64,000 bases of DNA from Microbacterium sp. MYb45 (GTDB lineage Bacteria; Actinomycetota; Actinomycetes; Actinomycetales; Microbacteriaceae), in assembly GCF_002979655.1 (NCBI RefSeq), contig NZ_PCPG01000003.1, positions 1-64,000 on the forward strand, read 5' to 3'. Positions 26,355-34,685 of the stretch are shown here, piece by piece. How positions within the stretch are numbered: the first letter of the stretch is position 1; the number at the start of each line of letters is the position of its first letter. Position numbers and translations under genes: made by a program. The notes below the pieces were generated by a model that had not been told where the DNA came from, did not search any database, and was given only the letters and a program-made list of their open reading frames with translations.

Positions 26355-26762
26355 TCAGACCAGTTCGCTCACCAGCTGCTCGATGCGTGCACGGATCTCG
26401 TCGCGGATCGGCCGGACCGCGTCGATGCCCTGGCCGGCCGGGTCGTCGAGCTTCCAGTCCTCGTAGCGCTTGCCGGGGAAGAACGGGCACGCGTCGCCGC
26501 AGCCCATGGTGATGACGACGTCGGAGGCCTGTACGGCCTCGGTGGTCAGCACCTTGGGCTGTTCGGCGGTGATGTCGATGCCGAGCTCGCCCATCGCCGC
26601 GACGGCGGTCGGGTTGATCTGATCGGCGGGCATCGAGCCGGCGGAGCGGACTTCGATGCGGTCGCCGGCGATGTCGCGGAGGAAACCCGCGGCCATCTGC
26701 GAGCGTCCGGCGTTGTGCACGCAGACGAAGAGGACGGAGGGCTTGGTGTTCGTGTCGGTCAT
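26355..26762 (-). CDS. arsC: Arsenate reductase, low-molecular-weight phosphatase type
   Basis: This is a 135-residue LMW-phosphatase-fold enzyme. The P-loop CVHNAGRS gives catalytic Cys14 and Arg20. The signature GCGDACPFFPGKRYEDW is typical of actinobacterial arsenate reductases, which in this phylum commonly use mycothiol. It converts arsenate to arsenite for export. A GGAG site precedes the ATG. It follows the ArsR-ArsC fusion by 24 bases in the same direction and is the last gene of the ars operon. Confidence 0.9.
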   Translation of the reverse strand: MTDTNTKPSVLFVCVHNAGRSQMAAGFLRDIAGDRIEVRSAGSMPADQINPTAVAAMGELGIDITAEQPKVLTTEAVQASDVVITMGCGDACPFFPGKRYEDWKLDDPAGQGIDAVRPIRDEIRARIEQLVSELV

Positions 26763-26786
26763 GACTGCTCCTTCGGAGAGGTGTGG

Positions 26787-27779
26787 TCAGGGGAGAAGGT
26801 CGTCGACGAGCGCGCGTACGCGTCCGGCGATGTCGTCGCGGATGGCCTCGACGCCTTCGCGTGAGGCGAGGGCGGGGTCGCCGACCGCCCAGTCGTCGTA
26901 GCGGACGCCGGGGATGACGGGACAGACGTCGCCGCAGCCCATCGTGATGACGACGTCGGCGGCGCGGACGGCGTCGTCGGTGAGCGGCTTCGGGAAGCGC
27001 TCGGCGGCCGCGTCGCCCTCGATCTCGGCGAGCAGCGAGCGGACGTGCGGGTGGATGACGTCGCCGGGCGCGGAACCGGCCGAGCGCGCGACGACCCTGC
27101 CTGCGGCGAGCTTGTTCACGAGTGCGGCGGCGAGCTGCGAACGCCCGGCGTTGGCGACGCAGACGAACAGCACCTGCGGCACGGACGCATCGCGGTCGCG
27201 GGTCAGGTCGGCGAGGCGCTGGCGGGCGAAGCGCTCGGTGAGCGGCACGAGCGATGACGTCACCCGGGCACTCCGCGCGAGTGCGGTGTACGACTCGCGG
27301 ACGGTCGTGAGCACGACATCGGGATCCAACTCGGGAACCTCTGCCGCGAGCTCCTCGGCGAGACGGGTCACCCGGGCGTCGAAGTCGGGCCGGCGCTGAT
27401 CGTCGTCGGCGGAGGCGCTCCACGGTGCGACCGAGGCGGGTGCGAACGAATCGAGCAGCGCGGTGACGGCGCTGCGCCGCGTCGGGTTGATCCGATACCA
27501 GACCCAGGTTCCCCGGCGCTCCGAGGTGAGGACGTCGACGTCCTTCAGCACCTTGAGGTGGTGGGAGACCGTGGGCTGGGAGACGTCGGCGAGCTCGGCC
27601 AGGTCGCAGACGCACGACTCGCCGCGCGGGTCGGAGGCGATGGCGGACAGCATCCGCAGTCGCAGCGGATCCGACAGCGCCTTCAGTGTCGCTGCCACCG
27701 TCGAGGCTGCCTCCAACCCGATGGCGTGGGTGGCGACGGGGCTGCAGGTGTCGGCTGCGGTCGTCTGCGTGACGTTCAT
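26787..27779 (-). CDS. ArsR-ArsC fusion protein
   Basis: This is a 330-residue protein with three parts: an ArsR winged helix (about 25-110), a short helical linker domain (about 125-195), and a complete LMW-phosphatase-type arsenate reductase (about 200-330) with Cys207 and Arg213 in FVCVANAGRS. The metalloid site Cys56-x-Cys58 is in ESCVCDL. It therefore joins the arsenite sensor and the enzyme that makes arsenite. The ATG overlaps the stop of the ACR3 gene by 4 bases (ATGA). The frame further upstream is antisense-like and was rejected. Confidence 0.88.
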   Translation of the reverse strand: MNVTQTTAADTCSPVATHAIGLEAASTVAATLKALSDPLRLRMLSAIASDPRGESCVCDLAELADVSQPTVSHHLKVLKDVDVLTSERRGTWVWYRINPTRRSAVTALLDSFAPASVAPWSASADDDQRRPDFDARVTRLAEELAAEVPELDPDVVLTTVRESYTALARSARVTSSLVPLTERFARQRLADLTRDRDASVPQVLFVCVANAGRSQLAAALVNKLAAGRVVARSAGSAPGDVIHPHVRSLLAEIEGDAAAERFPKPLTDDAVRAADVVITMGCGDVCPVIPGVRYDDWAVGDPALASREGVEAIRDDIAGRVRALVDDLLP

Positions 27780-28876
27780 GACGGCATCCTCTCGGCGGTG
27801 AATGGATCGGTGTGGAACCAGCGGCGGGCTGCCCAGAGCGAGACGTAGACGAGTCCGACGAGAACAGGTACTTCGATGAGAGGGCCGACGACCCCGGCGA
27901 GAGCCTGGCCGGATGTCGCGCCGAACGTGCCGATGGCGACGGCGATGGCGAGTTCGAAGTTGTTGCCGGCGGCGGTGAAGGCCAACGTCGTCGAGCGGGC
28001 GTAACCGAGCCCCAGCGCCTTGCCGGTGAAGAGTCCGATGAACCACATGATCGCGAAGTACGCCAGCAGTGGCAGTGCGATCCGCGCGACGTCCCAGGGT
28101 CGGCTCGTGACCTGTTCGCCCTGGAGCGCGAACAGCAGCACGATGGTGAAGAGGAGGCCGTAGAGGGCCCAGGGGCCGATCTTCGGGAGGAAGCGGTCTT
28201 CGTACCAGTCGCGCCCCTTCGCGCGCTCGCCGAGGAATCGGGAGGCGAAGCCGGCGACGAGGGGGATGCCGAGGAAGATCAGCACGTTCAGCGCGATCTG
28301 GCCGATCGAGATGTCCAAGCCCTGCGAGTCCAGTCCGAGCCAGCCGGGGAGGACGGTCAGGTAGAACCAGCCGAGCAGCGAGAAGGCGATGACCTGGAAC
28401 ACCGAGTTGATGGCGACGAGCACGGCCGCCGCCTCACGATCGCCGCAGGCGAGGTCGTTCCAGATGACGACCATGGCGATGCAGCGGGCGAGTCCGACGA
28501 TGATGAGACCGGTGCGGTACTCGGGCAGGTCGGGGAGGAGTGCCCAGGCGAGAACGAACATGAGCGCCGGGCCGACGAGCCAGTTGAGCACCAGAGAGGA
28601 GACGAGCAGCTTCTTGTCGCCGGTGACGGCGGCGACCCTGTCGTAGCGGACCTTCGCGAGCACCGGATACATCATCACCAGCAGGCCGAGGGCGATGGGG
28701 ATCGAGATTCCGCCGACCTCGAGGCGGGCGAGCAGGTCGGAGACGCCGGGGATGAAGCGGCCGATGACGATGCCGCCGACCATCGCCAGGCCGATCCACA
28801 GCGGCAGCCACCGGTCGAGGGTGGACAGGCGGCGCGTGGCCGGCGTGGTGGTGACGGGTGCGGTCGCGGTGCTCAC
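27776..28876 (-). CDS. acr3: ACR3-family arsenite efflux permease
   Basis: This is a 366-residue protein with ten predicted membrane segments. The family hallmarks are GLARCIAMVVIWNDLACGD (the conserved Cys used for arsenite) and FTAAGNNFELAIAVAIGTFG. It exports arsenite using the proton gradient. It is the first gene of the operon ACR3, ArsR-ArsC, ArsC. An AT-rich operator-like region precedes it. Confidence 0.92.
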   Translation of the reverse strand: MSTATAPVTTTPATRRLSTLDRWLPLWIGLAMVGGIVIGRFIPGVSDLLARLEVGGISIPIALGLLVMMYPVLAKVRYDRVAAVTGDKKLLVSSLVLNWLVGPALMFVLAWALLPDLPEYRTGLIIVGLARCIAMVVIWNDLACGDREAAAVLVAINSVFQVIAFSLLGWFYLTVLPGWLGLDSQGLDISIGQIALNVLIFLGIPLVAGFASRFLGERAKGRDWYEDRFLPKIGPWALYGLLFTIVLLFALQGEQVTSRPWDVARIALPLLAYFAIMWFIGLFTGKALGLGYARSTTLAFTAAGNNFELAIAVAIGTFGATSGQALAGVVGPLIEVPVLVGLVYVSLWAARRWFHTDPFTAERMPS

Positions 28877-28884
28877 GAGGGACC

Positions 28885-28935
28885 TTGAATCGACATGTCT
28901 CTATATTGACACCCGTCTATATCAGAATCAATTCT
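28885..28935 (-). promoter_or_regulatory. Putative ars promoter/ArsR operator
   Basis: This is an AT-rich patch directly before the ACR3 gene. It holds TATATTGACAC (28902-28912) and GTCTATAT (28915-28922), plus GACATGTC (28892-28899). These spaced ATA/TAT elements around TTGACA resemble ArsR operators. The ArsR half of the fusion protein or the ArsR at 31826 may bind here. Confidence 0.5.
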
Positions 28936-29087
28936 ACGCAGCAGTGTTCACCCGTTCGTCATCTTCGGAGTGAATGGTGTCGGCGACCACTCCCAGGGGA
29001 GGCGGAGAGCGGTCCGGCTAAACTGGGAAGTGGAGTGTCGGGAAGCCTGGTCGACGAATGCCCGCTCGTCGACCCGAAAGCTCCCTC

Positions 29088-30395
29088 ATGGTCAAGCCCT
29101 CCTCGCGTCTCGCCAGAGTCCGCTCCGTCTTCCCCTCCGCCTCGCGCGCTGAGTCGCGCCGCATCGGTGCGATCCTCCGCAAGGAGGCCGTCGGGGGAAT
29201 CCTCCTCGTCTCGCTCGCGGCGATCGCCCTGTTGTGGGCGAACTCGCCCTGGGCGGAGTCGTACTTCGCGCTGCGGGACTTCGAGATCGGGTACGAGCCC
29301 TGGCACCTGCGCCTGAGTCTCGGTGCCTGGGCCGCAGACGGGCTGCTCGCCATCTTCTTCTTCCTCGTCGGCCTCGAGCTCAAGCGGGAGTTCGTCGCGG
29401 GGGACCTGCGCAAGTTCAGCACGGCCGTCGTCCCGATCGTGGCGGCCGTCGGTGGCGTGATCGTCCCCGCCGTGATCTACCTGGCTGTGGTGGCCGGGTC
29501 CGCCGAGGAATCCCACGGGTGGGCGATCCCGACCGCGACCGACATCGCATTCGCCGTGGCCGTGCTCGCCCTCATCGGATCGCACCTCCCGAGCGCACTG
29601 CGGATCTTCCTGCTCACCCTGGCCGTCGTCGACGACCTCATCGCCATCGGCATCATCGCGTTGTTCTACACGGAGACGATCGAGATCCTGCCGCTGGTGC
29701 TCGCGTTCATCGCGATCGCGGTGTACGGCGTGATCGCGCAGCGATACCGCGACTTCTTCCATCTGCGCCCGACCGCCGCGTGGCTGATCCTGCTGCCCAT
29801 CGGCGTGGTCGCCTGGGCTCTCGTCCATGCCTCGGGCATCCACGCCACGATCGCCGGTGTGCTGCTCGGCTTCATGATCCCCGTGCTCCACAAGAAGGCC
29901 GACCGCGGACCGGATGCCGGTCCAGGACTCGCCGAGGTCTTCGAGCATCGGTTCCGCCCGCTGTCGGCCGGTTTCGCGGTGCCTGTCTTCGCGTTCTTCT
30001 CGGCGGGTGTGGCGATCGGCGGCGGGGAAGGATTCGCGTCGGCTTTCGCAGACCCCGTGGTCGTCGGCATCGTCCTCGCCCTGGTGGTCGGGAAGCCGCT
30101 CGGCATCACCGTGGCGACCTGGATCATCACCAGGATCCGCCGCATCAACCTCGACCCGGCCCTGAGATGGATCGACATCATCGGCGTCGGCCTCCTCGCC
30201 GGCATCGGATTCACGGTGTCGCTTCTGGTCGCCGAGCTGAGCTTCGCCGTCACGAGCGAACACCACGACCATGCCAAGGTCGCCATCCTGACCGCTTCCG
30301 TCATCGCGGCCGTCGGAGCGTCCGTGCTCCTCGGGGCCCGCAATCGCCGCTACCGGCGGCTCGCGGGTTCTGACGACGAGGTGAAGGGCAGCTGA
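29088..30395 (+). CDS. nhaA: Na+/H+ antiporter NhaA
   Basis: This is a 435-residue antiporter with about 12 membrane segments. The paired catalytic aspartates are in [19 protein letters not shown], and the conserved [24 protein letters not shown] and [22 protein letters not shown] are present. It exchanges sodium for protons for pH and salt balance. The ATG at 29088 was preferred; an in-frame ATG at 29058 would add 10 residues. It is divergent from the ACR3 operon and convergent with the ArsO-like gene. A link to arsenic is only positional. Confidence 0.9.
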   Translation: MVKPSSRLARVRSVFPSASRAESRRIGAILRKEAVGGILLVSLAAIALLWANSPWAESYFALRDFEIGYEPWHLRLSLGAWAADGLLAIFFFLVGLELKREFVAGDLRKFSTAVVPIVAAVGGVIVPAVIYLAVVAGSAEESHGWAIPTATDIAFAVAVLALIGSHLPSALRIFLLTLAVVDDLIAIGIIALFYTETIEILPLVLAFIAIAVYGVIAQRYRDFFHLRPTAAWLILLPIGVVAWALVHASGIHATIAGVLLGFMIPVLHKKADRGPDAGPGLAEVFEHRFRPLSAGFAVPVFAFFSAGVAIGGGEGFASAFADPVVVGIVLALVVGKPLGITVATWIITRIRRINLDPALRWIDIIGVGLLAGIGFTVSLLVAELSFAVTSEHHDHAKVAILTASVIAAVGASVLLGARNRRYRRLAGSDDEVKGS

Positions 30396-30440
30396 GGTGT
30401 ACGAGAAGGAGCGGGCGAGCGGCTCCTCAGGAAGCGCCGA

Positions 30441-31742
30441 TCAGCCCACGGCGACCGGGCGCGCGCCGATCTGCAGCGTAGCCGGAGCAGCGCAGCAGCT
30501 GCCGGCCGAGTCGTCGAATCCGCCGGCGCCGCCGCACACGCCGGTGTCGGGCAGGCTCAGCTCGTTGCGGCCCGCGGCCTCGTGATCACCCACGAGGTGG
30601 GCGGCGACGCTGCGGACCTGCTCGTATCCGGTCAGGGCGAGGAAGGTCGGGGCTCGACCGTAGGACTTCGCGCCGACCATGAAGAACCCGGGTTCGGGCT
30701 GGGCGAGCTCCCTCGCCCCTGTCGCGCCCACGGAGCCGCAGGAGTGGATGTTCGGGTCGATCTCGGAGGCGATGCCCGCGACCGCTTCGAGTGCGGTGTC
30801 GAGGTCGATCCGCAGCTCTCGCAGCATGCCGGTGTCCGGGCGGAAGCCGGTGAGGGCGAACACGTGCCCGACGTCGGTAGCCTCCCGGCCGTCTTCCGCG
30901 ACGATCGTCAGCCCGTCGCCGCCTTGCCGGAACTCGGCGACGCGGAACCCTGTCACCAAGTCCACGACCCCCTCGTCGATGACCTTCCGGGCGCGGGAGC
31001 CGAGTGCGGCGCGCTCGGGAAGCTCGTCCCCGATCCCGCCACCGAAGACGTTGGCGGCGCTTCCTCGGCGCAGCAGCCAGGTCACGCGCGTTCCCGGAGC
31101 GCGTCGTGCGAGCTCGCTCAGGCGCAGCACGGCGTGCGTGGCGGAGTGCCCGGCTCCGACGACGACCACATGTCGGCCCGAGAGCTCTGACACGTCGGCC
31201 GGGATGCGGTACGAGATCCGGTCCGACGCTGCGGCCTCGCCGACTGCCGGGAATCCGTCCGCCCCCGCAGGGTTCGGAAGATCCCAGGTGCCGCTCGCGT
31301 CGACGACGGCGCGGGCGAGGAGGCGGGCTTCGCGCCCCTCCCCATCGACGGTGTGCACCACGAAGGGCTGGCTCTTGCGTCCCCCGTCGACGACCTTGTC
31401 CCGCCCCTGCCGGGCCACGCCGGTGACGGTCGTCGCGTAGCGGACTCGCTCGCCCAGAGCATCCGCGAGCGGTGCCAGGTAGTCGCGAACCCACTCCGCG
31501 CCGGTCGGATAGCCGTTCGCCGGTGCCGTCCACCCCGTGGGCTCGAGCAGGCGGCGAGCAGCAGCGTCGGTGAGCTCCGGCCAGGCTGAGAACAGGCGCA
31601 CGTGCCCCCACTCGGAGACGGCGGACGCGGGGCCGTTCCCGCGCTCGACGACGATCACGTTCTCGTCGCGTTCGACGAGGTGCGCGGCTGCGGCGAGACC
31701 CTGCGGGCCTGCTCCGATGACGACGACGGGAAGCTCGGACAT
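30441..31742 (-). CDS. ArsO-like FAD-dependent oxidoreductase
   Basis: This is a 433-residue flavoprotein with an FAD-binding GxGxxG (VVVIGAGPQGLAAAAHL) at the N-terminus and a second NAD(P)-binding GAGHSATHAVL near residue 195, as in flavin monooxygenases. The C-terminal tail is cysteine-rich (VCGGAGG...GSCCAAP) and could bind arsenite. Similar genes sit beside arsR in many actinobacteria and are called ArsO-like; the reaction is unproven. The ATG at 31742 has a GAGGAG site. It is divergent from an ArsR gene, which probably controls it. Confidence 0.8.
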   Translation of the reverse strand: MSELPVVVIGAGPQGLAAAAHLVERDENVIVVERGNGPASAVSEWGHVRLFSAWPELTDAAARRLLEPTGWTAPANGYPTGAEWVRDYLAPLADALGERVRYATTVTGVARQGRDKVVDGGRKSQPFVVHTVDGEGREARLLARAVVDASGTWDLPNPAGADGFPAVGEAAASDRISYRIPADVSELSGRHVVVVGAGHSATHAVLRLSELARRAPGTRVTWLLRRGSAANVFGGGIGDELPERAALGSRARKVIDEGVVDLVTGFRVAEFRQGGDGLTIVAEDGREATDVGHVFALTGFRPDTGMLRELRIDLDTALEAVAGIASEIDPNIHSCGSVGATGARELAQPEPGFFMVGAKSYGRAPTFLALTGYEQVRSVAAHLVGDHEAAGRNELSLPDTGVCGGAGGFDDSAGSCCAAPATLQIGARPVAVG

Positions 31743-31756
31743 CACATCTCCTCAGA

Positions 31757-31812
31757 TCGAGAATCTTCAATATGATGACTGTCGTCGATCTATCGAAGTT
31801 TGTCAATACGTG
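31757..31812. promoter_or_regulatory. Divergent ars control region
   Basis: The short region between the ArsO-like gene and arsR is AT-rich. It holds TCGAT-CT-ATCGA (31785-31796), a 5-bp inverted repeat, and spaced CAATA motifs on both sides (31768-31772 and 31804-31808). It fits an ArsR operator between divergent genes. Confidence 0.45.
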
Positions 31813-31825
31813 TCAGGATGGACTC

Positions 31826-32179
31826 ATGAGCCTGCCGACGACCATCGAAGCGACCGCCTGCTGTGTGCCGCGTGTCACGGCCGCGCCGACCGTCGAGGAT
31901 GCGGAGCGCGTCGCGCGGGTCTTCAAGGCGCTCGGCGATCCGACGCGAGTCCGGCTGCTGTCTCTCATCGCCGCCGGTGCCGGCGGCGAGGCGTGCATCT
32001 GCGACCTGACGGAGCCCGTCGGCCTCTCGCAGGGCACGGTCTCCCACCACATGAAGCTCCTCGCGGAGGCGGGTCTCGTCACCCGCGAACAGCGCGGCAA
32101 GTGGGCGTACTTCTCGCTCAACGCCGACACGATGGATGCCGCCGCCGACGCGCTTCGGGTGGCGGTGCCCCGGCCGTAG
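31826..32179 (+). CDS. arsR: ArsR-family arsenite-responsive repressor
   Basis: This is a 117-residue winged-helix repressor. Cys57-x-Cys59 in EACICDL, within the DNA-recognition helix region, is the classic metalloid site; an extra Cys12-Cys13 pair near the N-terminus may add a third ligand. The recognition helix is LSQGTVSHHMKLLAEAGLV. I chose the ATG at 31826 with an AGGA site; the frame upstream lies in the promoter. It is divergent from the ArsO-like gene. Confidence 0.9.
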   Translation: MSLPTTIEATACCVPRVTAAPTVEDAERVARVFKALGDPTRVRLLSLIAAGAGGEACICDLTEPVGLSQGTVSHHMKLLAEAGLVTREQRGKWAYFSLNADTMDAAADALRVAVPRP

Positions 32180-32216
32180 AACCTGAGCTCTCCGGGGTCT
32201 CCGGTTGCCGGCCGGG

Positions 32217-32660
32217 CTATCGAGCCCTTGCCGTGATCAGCGAGCTGGGGATGTGCCCGGCGGCGAGCACCGCCGCGGCAATCGCCATCCAGGCGTTCTC
32301 CAGCCACGCCGCGCCGGCGAGGAACGCGGCGACGGGGAGCAGCGCCATCGGCACCGGCGCGCCCCAGACGGGGCCGAAGAGCGCTTCACGGCGACGCCCG
32401 GTGACGAGGAATCGCACCCACAGCGCCCAGTACGCGAGCACGAGCACGGCGACGAGAGGGAACCACCACCACCCCACGGAGGCGCCCACCGTGATGGCGG
32501 GAACCGTCACGCAGAGCGCCTGCCCCGCACGTTCCAGCACCGTCAGCGGACGAGGCACCGCGCCGGTCGGCAACGCAGGACGGGGCGGAAACCAGATGAG
32601 TGACAGGCTCGGAGCGAAGATGGCGAGGCTGAGCGCGAGACCCAGCACCGAGAAGCCCAT
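32217..32660 (-). CDS. Four-segment membrane protein of unknown function
   Basis: This is a 147-residue protein with four hydrophobic segments (about residues 4-20, 42-75, 95-115 and 120-138). No family was recognised. I chose the ATG at 32660 because the upstream frame is Ala/Arg/Thr-rich shadow of the neighbouring gene. It lies between convergent arsR and a quinone reductase gene and appears to be a single gene. Confidence 0.6.
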   Translation of the reverse strand: MGFSVLGLALSLAIFAPSLSLIWFPPRPALPTGAVPRPLTVLERAGQALCVTVPAITVGASVGWWWFPLVAVLVLAYWALWVRFLVTGRRREALFGPVWGAPVPMALLPVAAFLAGAAWLENAWMAIAAAVLAAGHIPSSLITARAR

Positions 32661-32718
32661 ACCCGCGAGCGTATCGCTCGAGGAATCCGACCCCGCCCGC
32701 GCCGAACGTCGTGCTCTC

Positions 32719-33525
32719 CTAGCGGGTGCCGTTCGCGACGCCCGCGCGGTCGATGCGGTGGATGTCGAGATCGGTTCGTCCGGGGAGGATGTCGGCGCGC
32801 AACGCTCGGGTGCCTCGATAGTCACCGTCGCGCAGGGCGCGGTATGGCCGAGACGGCACTTCGTCGTGGATGCCCGCGAGCCGGGTGGTCAGCCGGTCGC
32901 GTTCCGAAGCGACAGCCGCGGCATCGAGCGCGTCGGCGTCGTGGACGACGTGGAGATCGAGTGATTCGATCCCCGTGTACCAGAGCGTGCCGTGCGTGAT
33001 CGGGAACAGCAGGGCATCGATGTCACCGCTGACGCCCCGGGATCCGATGCTCCGCGCATCCTCGCCCGCCGTCACGATGATGAGCGCCCGCTTGCCCTTC
33101 AGGCCGCCCTCGCCGTAGCGGAGCGGCAGCCCCGTTTCCGTGTCGACGCCGCCGTAGGCGAAGCCGTTGGTGAACACCCGATCGAACCAGCCTTTGAGGA
33201 TCGCCGGTGCGCCGTACCACCAGAGCGGGAACTGGAACACGAGCAGTTCGGCGGCCTCCAGCTTCCGCTGTTCGACGCGCACGTCGTCGGGCACGAGCCC
33301 GCTCTCGTGGACCTCGCCCATCAAGTCGACGATGTTCCCCTCGCGCCCGCCGATGTCGCGCTGCGCCAGCAACGGGTCGAACCCCTGGGCGTACAGATCC
33401 GAGGTCTGCACGTCGTAGCGCGGCGTGAGTGCCTCGACTCCTGCCTCGAACAGTTGCCGGTTCAGGGAGCCCGACTGCGGGTGCGCGTAGACCCAGTGGG
33501 TGGTGGGCCGGAGGTCGGCGGTCAT
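32719..33525 (-). CDS. NAD(P)H-dependent FMN/quinone oxidoreductase
   Basis: This is a 268-residue flavodoxin-fold enzyme. YAHPQSGSLNRQL binds the flavin phosphate, and LLVFQFPLWWYGAPAILKGWFDRVFTNGFAYG is the signature of the NQO1/MdaB/KefF group. It performs two-electron reduction of quinones or related electrophiles with NAD(P)H. The C-terminal 60 residues extend beyond the usual core. It is divergent from a TetR gene with two palindromes between them, which suggests induction by a quinone-like compound. Confidence 0.85.
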   Translation of the reverse strand: MTADLRPTTHWVYAHPQSGSLNRQLFEAGVEALTPRYDVQTSDLYAQGFDPLLAQRDIGGREGNIVDLMGEVHESGLVPDDVRVEQRKLEAAELLVFQFPLWWYGAPAILKGWFDRVFTNGFAYGGVDTETGLPLRYGEGGLKGKRALIIVTAGEDARSIGSRGVSGDIDALLFPITHGTLWYTGIESLDLHVVHDADALDAAAVASERDRLTTRLAGIHDEVPSRPYRALRDGDYRGTRALRADILPGRTDLDIHRIDRAGVANGTR

Positions 33526-33569
33526 GTCTCTCCTCGGATCGTGGATGGTGCCGATGGCACGGGGTAGGA

Positions 33570-33605
33570 TTGGTACCTACCAACCGTAACTTACTCATCG
33601 TAAGT
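33570..33605. promoter_or_regulatory. Two palindromes in the tetR/quinone reductase intergenic region
   Basis: TTGGTA-CC-TACCAA (33570-33583) and ACTTAC-TCATC-GTAAGT (33589-33605) are both perfect 6-bp inverted repeats, six bases apart. They lie between the divergent genes and are probable TetR operators. Confidence 0.65.
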
Positions 33606-33624
33606 ATGGGTCGCGAGGGGCGAG

Positions 33625-34215
33625 ATGACGAAGGCGAAAGAGGGTGCGCGACCGCGACTGTCGAAGGCCGACCGTCGCGCGCAGCTGCTGAGTGTCGCAC
33701 GGGAGATGATCCGTGCCGAGGGCGCAGACGCGCTGACCCTCGGCGCGCTCGCGGACCGGGCGGGCATCACGAAGCCCGTCGTCTACGAGCACTTCGGTGA
33801 CCGATCGGGGCTCTTCGCCGCGTTGTACCGACAGTTCGACGAGCGCCAGGATGCGTCGCTCGAGACCGCGCTGGCGAACGCTCGACCCGACATCGAAGGA
33901 GTCGTGGACGTCATCGCCACGAGCTATGTCGCCTGCGCCCGTGCCGAAGGCGTGGAGATGGCGGGAGTGGTCGCCGCCCTCCACGGCACGCCCGTGCTCG
34001 CGCGGATACGGCAGGAGTCGGTGGGGGCGTACGTCGAACGCTGTCGCGCCGCCCTCGCCCGCGTGGTCGGCGCCGAGAGCATCGATCCGATCGCCCTGGA
34101 GGCGGCGTTCGCCTCGGCGGATGTGCTCGCGAGCGCGGTGCTCGCCTCGCGCATCGACGAGGGTGACGCGCACGAGACGCTCGTGCGGATCCTCCTCGCC
34201 TCGATCAGGGAGTGA
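33625..34215 (+). CDS. TetR-family transcriptional regulator
   Basis: This is a 196-residue repressor. The N-terminal DNA-binding domain (RRAQLLSVAREMIRAEGADALTLGALADRAGITKPVVYEHFGDRSGLFAALYRQ) matches TetR, followed by an all-helical ligand domain. It is divergent from the NAD(P)H quinone reductase and probably represses it and itself through the palindromes at 33570-33605. Confidence 0.88.
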   Translation: MTKAKEGARPRLSKADRRAQLLSVAREMIRAEGADALTLGALADRAGITKPVVYEHFGDRSGLFAALYRQFDERQDASLETALANARPDIEGVVDVIATSYVACARAEGVEMAGVVAALHGTPVLARIRQESVGAYVERCRAALARVVGAESIDPIALEAAFASADVLASAVLASRIDEGDAHETLVRILLASIRE

Positions 34216-34216
34216 G

Positions 34217-34464
34217 CTAGAGCTCGCGAAGCCGGGCGAAGTCGCCGATGGCATCCATCCCGACGATCCCGTTCTCGCCGCACCGGATGATGTAGTCGGC
34301 GTGGAGCTCGTCTCCGAGTGCGTACAGCGCCCCGGGCTGAGCAGCTCTCCGATACGCTGCCCGCGGAGAGCGTCGATCGTTTCCGCCGCGTCAAGGCCGC
34401 CGACGATCAGCACGGACGTTTCCGCAGCGACTTCGGGGCGTGATTCGGGGCGACCTCCGCGCAT
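34217..34464 (-). pseudogene. Frameshifted gene remnant
   Basis: Two minus-strand segments in different frames read as one protein. The upstream part is VLIVGGLDAAETIDALRG and continues QRIGELLS. After a frame change near 34327-34340 it continues PGALYALGDELHADYI and ends MDAIGDFARLREL with a TAG at 34217. A single indel would join them. I do not recognise the family. It marks the left border of the rhamnose island and is probably the decayed end of an older gene. Confidence 0.5.
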
Positions 34465-34613
34465 GGGGTGGCGCTACGTCCTGGCTCCGCCCGCTGGGCT
34501 CCGATGTTTGCTCTTGGCGACTCGCGGAGCGGCACTCCTGCGAGCCGGAGAGGGCTGAGCGCGACGCGAATAGAGTGAGCGTGATGGTTGCGATGAGCAG
34601 ATCAAAACCGGGG

Positions 34614-34642
34614 TTTGCAAACGTTCCCGTGAACGATATAGT
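34614..34642 (+). promoter_or_regulatory. Promoter with LacI-type operator, ABC operon
   Basis: A TTTGCA hexamer (34614-34619) and TATAGT (34637-34642), with a 17-base spacer, fit a promoter. The operator-like TTTGCAAACGTTCC (34614-34627) overlaps the -35. Its reverse complement, GGAACGTTTGCAAA, matches motifs at 40753, 48281 and 52553. Confidence 0.65.
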
Positions 34643-34685
34643 TAGTTCGTCCCGATCTATTGGCAACGAAGCTTTGGAGTAGAAC

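Noticed and set aside
27780..28046. Upstream extension of the ArsR-ArsC fusion
   Set aside because: The extension overlaps the ACR3 gene and is Arg/His-rich shadow sequence. The ATG at 27779 with a 4-base overlap is the natural start.
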